64,000 nt of DNA. Origin: Labilithrix sp. Its GTDB lineage: Bacteria; Myxococcota_A; Polyangia; Polyangiales; Polyangiaceae. Made by a program: the position numbers and the translations under genes. Under the pieces are notes generated by a model. That model was not told where the DNA came from and searched no databases. It saw nothing but the letters and a program-made list of their open reading frames with translations. Shown here piece after piece: positions 59,751-64,000 of the stretch; position 1 is the first letter of the stretch; every line of letters begins with the position of its first letter. The DNA is taken from contig JAHBWF010000013.1 in NCBI GenBank assembly GCA_019637105.1, forward strand, positions 1 through 64,000, given 5' to 3'.

Positions 59751-61301
59751 TCAGGTCTCCTCGGGCGTGGGCCGGCGACGCCGCTTCTCGAGGCGCTCGC
59801 GGAGCTCGGCGCGCGCCTCCGGGACGAACGCGAGCGCGAGGAGCGCGAAGACCAGCACGCACGCGCTCCCCAGCAGGACGAAGCGCCCGTACGTCGGGAT
59901 CGGGACGAACGCGAGGCCCCCGACGACGACGAGGAACGCGAGCCCCAGCGAGACGGCGCGCGCGTTCATCCGGACGTAGTCGCCCGGCGTCACGCCGATC
60001 TCCTTCTTCAGGAGCCACGGGAACCCCACGCCGTGGAACAGCACGAGCGGGATCGCCGTGCCGAGGGTCACGCCGTACAGGCCGAGCGGCTTGATGAGGA
60101 CGACCGTGAGGACGAAGTTCACCAGCGCCTCGCAGGTCGTCAGGATCGTCAGCCCGCGGAGCTTCCCGCGCCCGATGAGGAGGCTCGTGCTCGGGCCGGC
60201 CAGGACGCCGACGTAGTACGCCGGGAGCATGATGAGGAGGATCTTCCCGCTGGTCTCGACCCACGGTTTCTTCAGCCAGAGGAAGAGGAACTGCGGTCCG
60301 ATGACCCCGATCGTCACGAGGACGAGCGACGCGACGAGCCCGGTGACGAGGTTCGCCTTCCGGAGCAGCTTGATGAGCCCCTCCTTGTCCCCCGTCTCGG
60401 AGAGCCCGGAGAACCGCGGCATCAGGACCGAGCCGATGACGCCGATCGCGGTGAACGCGATGCTCCCGAGGCGCGTCCCGACGCCGAAGATCGAGATGTC
60501 GAGCGGATCGTCCGGCATGAAGTAGCCGATCACCGCGGCGTCGAGCTGGAAGCGCACGACCTCCGAGACGGTGATGATCGTGATCGCGATCCCCATGCCG
60601 GCGAGCTTCCGCCCCATCGCGCGCTCGGCGCGGAACGGGTTCATCGAGCGCGACGGAGGGACCAGCGTGAGCGCCGCGGTCGCGACGAGGACCGTCCGGA
60701 TCACGGTCTCGGCGAGCGTCAGGACGGCGAGGAGCCCGTAGGTCAGCGTGCGCGTATACGCGAAGTAGAGGACCAGCCCGAGCTTGAAGATCGCGTACGA
60801 GACGATCTCGATGGCGTCGTGGACGAAGTGGAGCGACCGCATCCGGATCGTCGCCGAGAACGAGCGGAAGGTGAGGTCGAGCGCGATCGCCCCGCCGAGC
60901 GTCAGGATCGCGGCGGTCTCACCCGCCGCGACGTTGGGGTAGACCCGCGGCAACGTCCACGCCATCGCGAGCGTCCCGGTGAGCGCGATGAGCCCGAGCA
61001 CGCCGAAGACCGCCGCGGAGGTGTCGAGCACGCGCCCGAGGTCCTTCCAGTCGCCGCGCTCGTGCGCGCCCGCGCCGAACTTCACCGTCCCGGCCGACGT
61101 CCCGAGATCGAGGAAGCGCATGTAGCTGATGAGCGAGTTGATGAGGAGCCAGCCGCCGTACGCCGCGTCGCCCAGGCCGTGGAGGATCGCGGGCGTCACG
61201 ATGAACGAGCCCGCCATGACGATCGCGGTGTTCGTCTGCGAGACGACGACGTTGAGCACCGTCGTCAGGCGCGACTTGAACTTGTCGGACGCCGAGGGCA
61301 C
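59751..61301 (-). CDS. Wzx-like polysaccharide flippase (MATE/MOP family)
   Basis: This 516-residue protein has about 12-14 hydrophobic helices throughout. FKSRLTTVLNVVVSQTNTAI, the first helix IVMAGSFIVTPAILHGLGDA, and later LDLGTSAGTVKFGAGAHERG with VIGYFMPDDPLDISIFGVGT are typical of MOP-superfamily flippases (RfbX-like). It would move the lipid-linked repeat unit across the inner membrane. The start is a GTG at 61301, two bases after the TGA of the upstream gene, so translation of the two is linked; longer upstream frames would overlap that gene. The C-terminus is basic (ELRERLEKRRRRPTPEET). Confidence 0.9.
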   Translation of the reverse strand: MPSASDKFKSRLTTVLNVVVSQTNTAIVMAGSFIVTPAILHGLGDAAYGGWLLINSLISYMRFLDLGTSAGTVKFGAGAHERGDWKDLGRVLDTSAAVFGVLGLIALTGTLAMAWTLPRVYPNVAAGETAAILTLGGAIALDLTFRSFSATIRMRSLHFVHDAIEIVSYAIFKLGLVLYFAYTRTLTYGLLAVLTLAETVIRTVLVATAALTLVPPSRSMNPFRAERAMGRKLAGMGIAITIITVSEVVRFQLDAAVIGYFMPDDPLDISIFGVGTRLGSIAFTAIGVIGSVLMPRFSGLSETGDKEGLIKLLRKANLVTGLVASLVLVTIGVIGPQFLFLWLKKPWVETSGKILLIMLPAYYVGVLAGPSTSLLIGRGKLRGLTILTTCEALVNFVLTVVLIKPLGLYGVTLGTAIPLVLFHGVGFPWLLKKEIGVTPGDYVRMNARAVSLGLAFLVVVGGLAFVPIPTYGRFVLLGSACVLVFALLALAFVPEARAELRERLEKRRRRPTPEET

Positions 61302-61303
61302 GC

Positions 61304-62347
61304 TCAGAGCACCGGGAGCGCGAGCGGGAGCTTCGCCTCGACGCGCTTGTACGCCTGTTCGAAGAGCCGCCTCGCCTTGTGACGGCGACGGCCGCGCGGC
61401 ATCTCGGGCGGCGAGCGATCCTCGGGACGCGCGTCCCCCGCGGCGAGCCGCGCCGCGAGCGCGCCGACGGTCTCCACCTCGAAGTCGGCTGCGTTGTCGC
61501 GCAGGAACTCGGCGAGGCCGCGGAGGCGGAGGAGGTTGACGCTGTTGACGCGTCCCCGGCGCCCCTCGACCGAGTCGATGTGGCAGAGCTCGAAGGAGTG
61601 CGTCACAAGGGTGACCTCCTCGATGCCGAGGCGCCGCGCCTGGAGGAGGTGGCTCTTCATCTCGCCGAGCGAGACCGCGGTGATCTGCAGGTGCCGGTAG
61701 CCGCCGCCGCGCTCGACGAAGTTGCTGATGGGCAGCTCGTAGACGCCGCTCTCGGCGGAGAACAGCCCAGGCGCGCTCCCGGCGAACCGCATCTTGCAGG
61801 TCTTGTCGAAGTAGCACGGGTTGTAGTTGCTGCTGACGACGAGACCGACGTCCGCCATCGCCGCCCAGGTCTCGTTGTTCGCGCCGTAGTGCCCGGCGCG
61901 GTACGCGAGGAGCTCGCCGCGCGGCACGCCGCTCGCGACGAGGAGATCGAGGCCCTCGGCGAGCAGCTTCGCCTGCTCGGCGCGCGGGTAGTCCGCGACG
62001 CTGTCCTTCGCCGGCGCCTCGCCGAGCGTCCGGTAGCGCGCGCGCCGCTGGACGGGGTGCGTGTGGAGCTGGACGTCGTGACCGCGCCCGCGGATCTCGC
62101 CGCAGACCTCGCGGAGGCCGTCGAAGCCGAACGTGTGCGCGCCGAAGACCTCGGTGAAGAACGTCGCGCGGAGGCCGCACCGCTCGAGCTCGGTCATCAG
62201 GAGGCCGACGCCGAGGTCGCGCGACTGGTTCTCGAACCGCCCCCAGACGCGGAGGTCGTAGCCCTGCGCCGGCACGAGCCGCCCGCCGACGACGCGCTCC
62301 TCGGCGCCCTCGACGTCGACGGTCAGGTAGACTCGGGTCCGCGACAT
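61304..62347 (-). CDS. Polysaccharide deacetylase family protein (NodB-like)
   Basis: This protein of 347 residues has the NodB-fold motifs: VYLTVDVEGAEERV (catalytic Asp), HDVQLHTHPVQ (His metal ligands), AYRAGHYGANNETW (Arg motif), and GIEEVTLVTHSFELCHIDSV with the last His. The region in between contains CYFDKTCKM, which adds a Cys pair. Deacetylation of GlcNAc-type residues in the exopolysaccharide, or of an intermediate, is expected. No signal peptide is seen, so the site may be cytoplasmic. The C-terminal tail (RRRHKARRLFEQAYKRVEAK) is basic. It lies between the epimerase gene (7 bp upstream) and the flippase gene (2 bp downstream). Confidence 0.88.
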   Translation of the reverse strand: MSRTRVYLTVDVEGAEERVVGGRLVPAQGYDLRVWGRFENQSRDLGVGLLMTELERCGLRATFFTEVFGAHTFGFDGLREVCGEIRGRGHDVQLHTHPVQRRARYRTLGEAPAKDSVADYPRAEQAKLLAEGLDLLVASGVPRGELLAYRAGHYGANNETWAAMADVGLVVSSNYNPCYFDKTCKMRFAGSAPGLFSAESGVYELPISNFVERGGGYRHLQITAVSLGEMKSHLLQARRLGIEEVTLVTHSFELCHIDSVEGRRGRVNSVNLLRLRGLAEFLRDNAADFEVETVGALAARLAAGDARPEDRSPPEMPRGRRRHKARRLFEQAYKRVEAKLPLALPVL

Positions 62348-62354
62348 CGTCGCA

Positions 62355-63491
62355 TCACCCCTTCGGCTGGAAGACGTCCGCGAGCGACTGCGCGATCCGC
62401 TCGGCCGCCTTGCCGTCCCAGAAGCGCGGCGGAGCGGCGGGCCGCTCGCCGCTCGCCGCGGCGGCGAACGCGGCGAGGATCGCCTCGCGCTTCGTCCCGA
62501 CGAGCCGGTTCGTGCCCTCGGTGACCGTCACGGGGCGCTCCGTGTTCTCGCGGAGCGTGATGCAGGGGACCCCCAGGACCGTGGTCTCCTCCTGGACCCC
62601 GCCCGAGTCGGTCAGGACGACCGCCGCGCTGGCGGTGAGCTTCATGAAGTCCATGTAGCCGACGGGATCGGTGACGCACCAGCGCTCGGGCGCGAACGTG
62701 AAGCCGCTCGCCCCGAGCTGCGCCCGCGTCCGCGGGTGCACGGGGAAGACGATCGGCAGCTCGCGCGCGATCCGATCGAGGGTCTCGAGGAGCGCGCGGA
62801 GGCCGGCGACGTCGTCGACGTTGCTCGGCCGGTGGAGCGTGACGAGCGCGTAGCGGCCGGCCACGCCGAGCGTCTCGAGGATCGACGACTTCATCGCCTC
62901 GTCCTTCGCGGCGAGGAGCGTGTCGATCATGACGTTGCCGACGAAGACGACGCGCGACTCGGGGACGCCCTCCCTCCGGAGGTTCTCGACGCCCGCCGGA
63001 TCCGAGACGTAGAGCAGGTCGCTGATCGCGTCGGTCAGCTTCCGGTTGACCTCCTCCGGCATGTCGTCGTCGAAGCTCCGGAGGCCCGCCTCGACGTGGA
63101 TCATCAGCGGGCGTCGGCGCTCGCCGAAGCTCGACGTGAACGGCCGCGCGAGCTGGAACTTGGCGGTGACGAGGGCGCACGCGATCGTCGAGTTCACGTC
63201 GCCCACGACGAGCACGGCCTCGGGCTGCTCCTCCTGGAGGACGTCCTCGAAGCGCCGCATGATCTCGGCGGTCTGGACCGCGTGCGAGCCCGAGCCGACC
63301 TCGAGCTCGATGTCCGGGCGCGGGATGCGGAGGTCCTCGAAGAAGACCTTCGAGAGCTTCGCGTCGTAGTGCTGGCCCGTATGGACGAGCTTCGGCGCGA
63401 AGAGCGGGCTCGCGCCGAGCGCGCGCAGGACGGGCCCGATCTTCATGAAGTTCGGGCGCGCGCCGGCGACGCAGAGGATCTTGTAAGGCAT
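62355..63491 (-). CDS. wecB: UDP-N-acetylglucosamine 2-epimerase (non-hydrolysing)
   Basis: The 378-residue protein matches WecB: ILCVAGARPNFMKIGPVLRA (N-terminal signature), KLVHTGQHYDAKLSKVFFED, VLVVGDVNSTIACALVTAKF, HVEAGLRSFDDDMPEEVNRK and LTDSGGVQEETTVLGVPCIT, the conserved Asp, Glu and His residues of the family included. It interconverts UDP-GlcNAc and UDP-ManNAc, supplying ManNAc for the polysaccharide. The length is the family norm. The ATG at 63491 is used; upstream in-frame sequence is Arg-rich and not protein-like. It is the first gene of the wecB, deacetylase, flippase run, with 7 bp to the next gene. Confidence 0.95.
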   Translation of the reverse strand: MPYKILCVAGARPNFMKIGPVLRALGASPLFAPKLVHTGQHYDAKLSKVFFEDLRIPRPDIELEVGSGSHAVQTAEIMRRFEDVLQEEQPEAVLVVGDVNSTIACALVTAKFQLARPFTSSFGERRRPLMIHVEAGLRSFDDDMPEEVNRKLTDAISDLLYVSDPAGVENLRREGVPESRVVFVGNVMIDTLLAAKDEAMKSSILETLGVAGRYALVTLHRPSNVDDVAGLRALLETLDRIARELPIVFPVHPRTRAQLGASGFTFAPERWCVTDPVGYMDFMKLTASAAVVLTDSGGVQEETTVLGVPCITLRENTERPVTVTEGTNRLVGTKREAILAAFAAAASGERPAAPPRFWDGKAAERIAQSLADVFQPKG

Positions 63492-63607
63492 AGGTCTCGC
63501 CGAACGGACGCGAGCTGCCACGCGTGTGAAACGAGCTCGACGGCCTCGAGATTCGTACGGTGTTGCGCTTCGCCCGTCAACCGGAGGAGCGCCCCGATCC
63601 CGCCTCG

Positions 63608-64000
63608 TCAACGCGCCGGATCGAGGACGAATTCGACGAATAGCGGCAGGTGGTCCGAGGCGCCGCGCGGCCCGACGCGCGCGTCGACGAACCGGACTCC
63701 GTCGCTGCCGAAGGCGCGGTCGATCCGCATCCACGGACGCTTGGCCGGGAACGTGTAGCCGAAGCCGAGGCCCGCCTCGGCGAACGCGTCGGTGACGCCG
63801 CCGACGTGGCGCCGGGCGATCGAGCTGAGGACGGGCAGGTTCGTGTCGCCGGCCAGGATGAACGGCGGGACGTCCGATCGCGCCGCCGTGAACGCCGCCT
63901 GGATCTGGGCCTCGCGGTTCGCGATGTTGGCCTGCGTCTCCTCGCCCGAGAACAGCGCGTGACGCGGCGAGTGCGGGTGGACGTTGTAGAGGCGGAGCGC
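63608..64000 (-). CDS. Endonuclease/exonuclease/phosphatase family protein, C-terminal part
   Basis: The last 130 residues of this gene are seen; it begins beyond the right edge. From the edge the translation runs RLYNVHPHSPRHALFSGEE, then FILAGDTNLPVLSS (the AGDxN motif), RIDRAFGSDGVRFVD and, near the end, GPRGASDHLPLFVEFVL with the SDHLP motif. These Asn, Asp and His residues are the catalytic core of the EEP (DNase I-like) superfamily. The family includes phosphodiesterases and nucleases acting on DNA or lipids; the substrate cannot be told. It follows the EPS cluster on the same strand, with 116 bp before wecB. Confidence 0.88.
   Translation of the reverse strand, partial: ALRLYNVHPHSPRHALFSGEETQANIANREAQIQAAFTAARSDVPPFILAGDTNLPVLSSIARRHVGGVTDAFAEAGLGFGYTFPAKRPWMRIDRAFGSDGVRFVDARVGPRGASDHLPLFVEFVLDPAR

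Overview
The window reads as chromosomal DNA of a very high-G+C myxobacterium (Myxococcota, probably Polyangiales-like). This is inferred from content only: MglA-like GTPases with roadblock and DUF4388 proteins, an enhancer-binding (sigma-54) activator, a Ser/Thr kinase with a C-terminal membrane anchor, PilZ and MerR regulators, delta-60-repeat and Ser/Gly-rich lipoproteins, and several fatty-acid desaturases. No rRNA, tRNA, CRISPR array, insertion sequence, integrase or phage gene was seen. About 49 protein genes are supported, two of them cut by the window edges.

Layout. 1-6.1 kb: end of a CPBP protease, a receiver-less sigma-54 activator, then a small-GTPase module (DUF4388 protein and roadblock protein on the minus strand; a degenerate GTPase with a long helical tail and a canonical MglA-like GTPase on the plus strand, with a candidate sigma-54 promoter in front). 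6.5-16.9 kb: housekeeping and envelope genes (NAD-binding oxidoreductase, small lipoprotein, polyphosphate kinase, GT-C membrane protein, DHH phosphoesterase, formyltransferase-like protein, BON protein, PilZ protein with a frame-broken linker). 17-23 kb: desaturase plus MerR regulator, glycerophosphodiesterase, an alkylation-repair pair (AdaA-AlkA fusion and a separate methyltransferase), MBL hydrolase. 23-27 kb: a large metallopeptidase/propeller/barrel protein and a secreted protein.

26.9-33.2 kb is a drug-efflux locus: a divergent TetR repressor, a palindromic operator, a membrane-fusion protein, and an RND permease fused in frame to a TolC-like outer-membrane factor. 35.4-42.1 kb is an apparent four-gene iron-regulated operon behind a Fur-box-like 15-bp palindrome: delta-60 lipoprotein, imelysin, HTTM membrane protein, TonB-dependent receptor. 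42.2-51.7 kb holds a Ser/Thr kinase, a PaaK-like/cysteine desulfurase-like pair, YaeQ, a putative metallopeptidase lipoprotein, an HxlR-controlled VOC/DUF1428 pair, a methyltransferase and a papain-fold-like protein.

51.7-63.5 kb is an exopolysaccharide cluster: CpsD-like ATPase, CapK/PaaK-like enzyme, two glycosyltransferases, two deacetylase-like proteins, O-antigen ligase/polymerase, flippase and UDP-GlcNAc 2-epimerase. An endonuclease/exonuclease/phosphatase gene runs off the right edge.

A recurring oddity is that several genes have their last codons plus stop codon tandemly duplicated just downstream (units of about 20, 29, 52, 59 and 61 bp).
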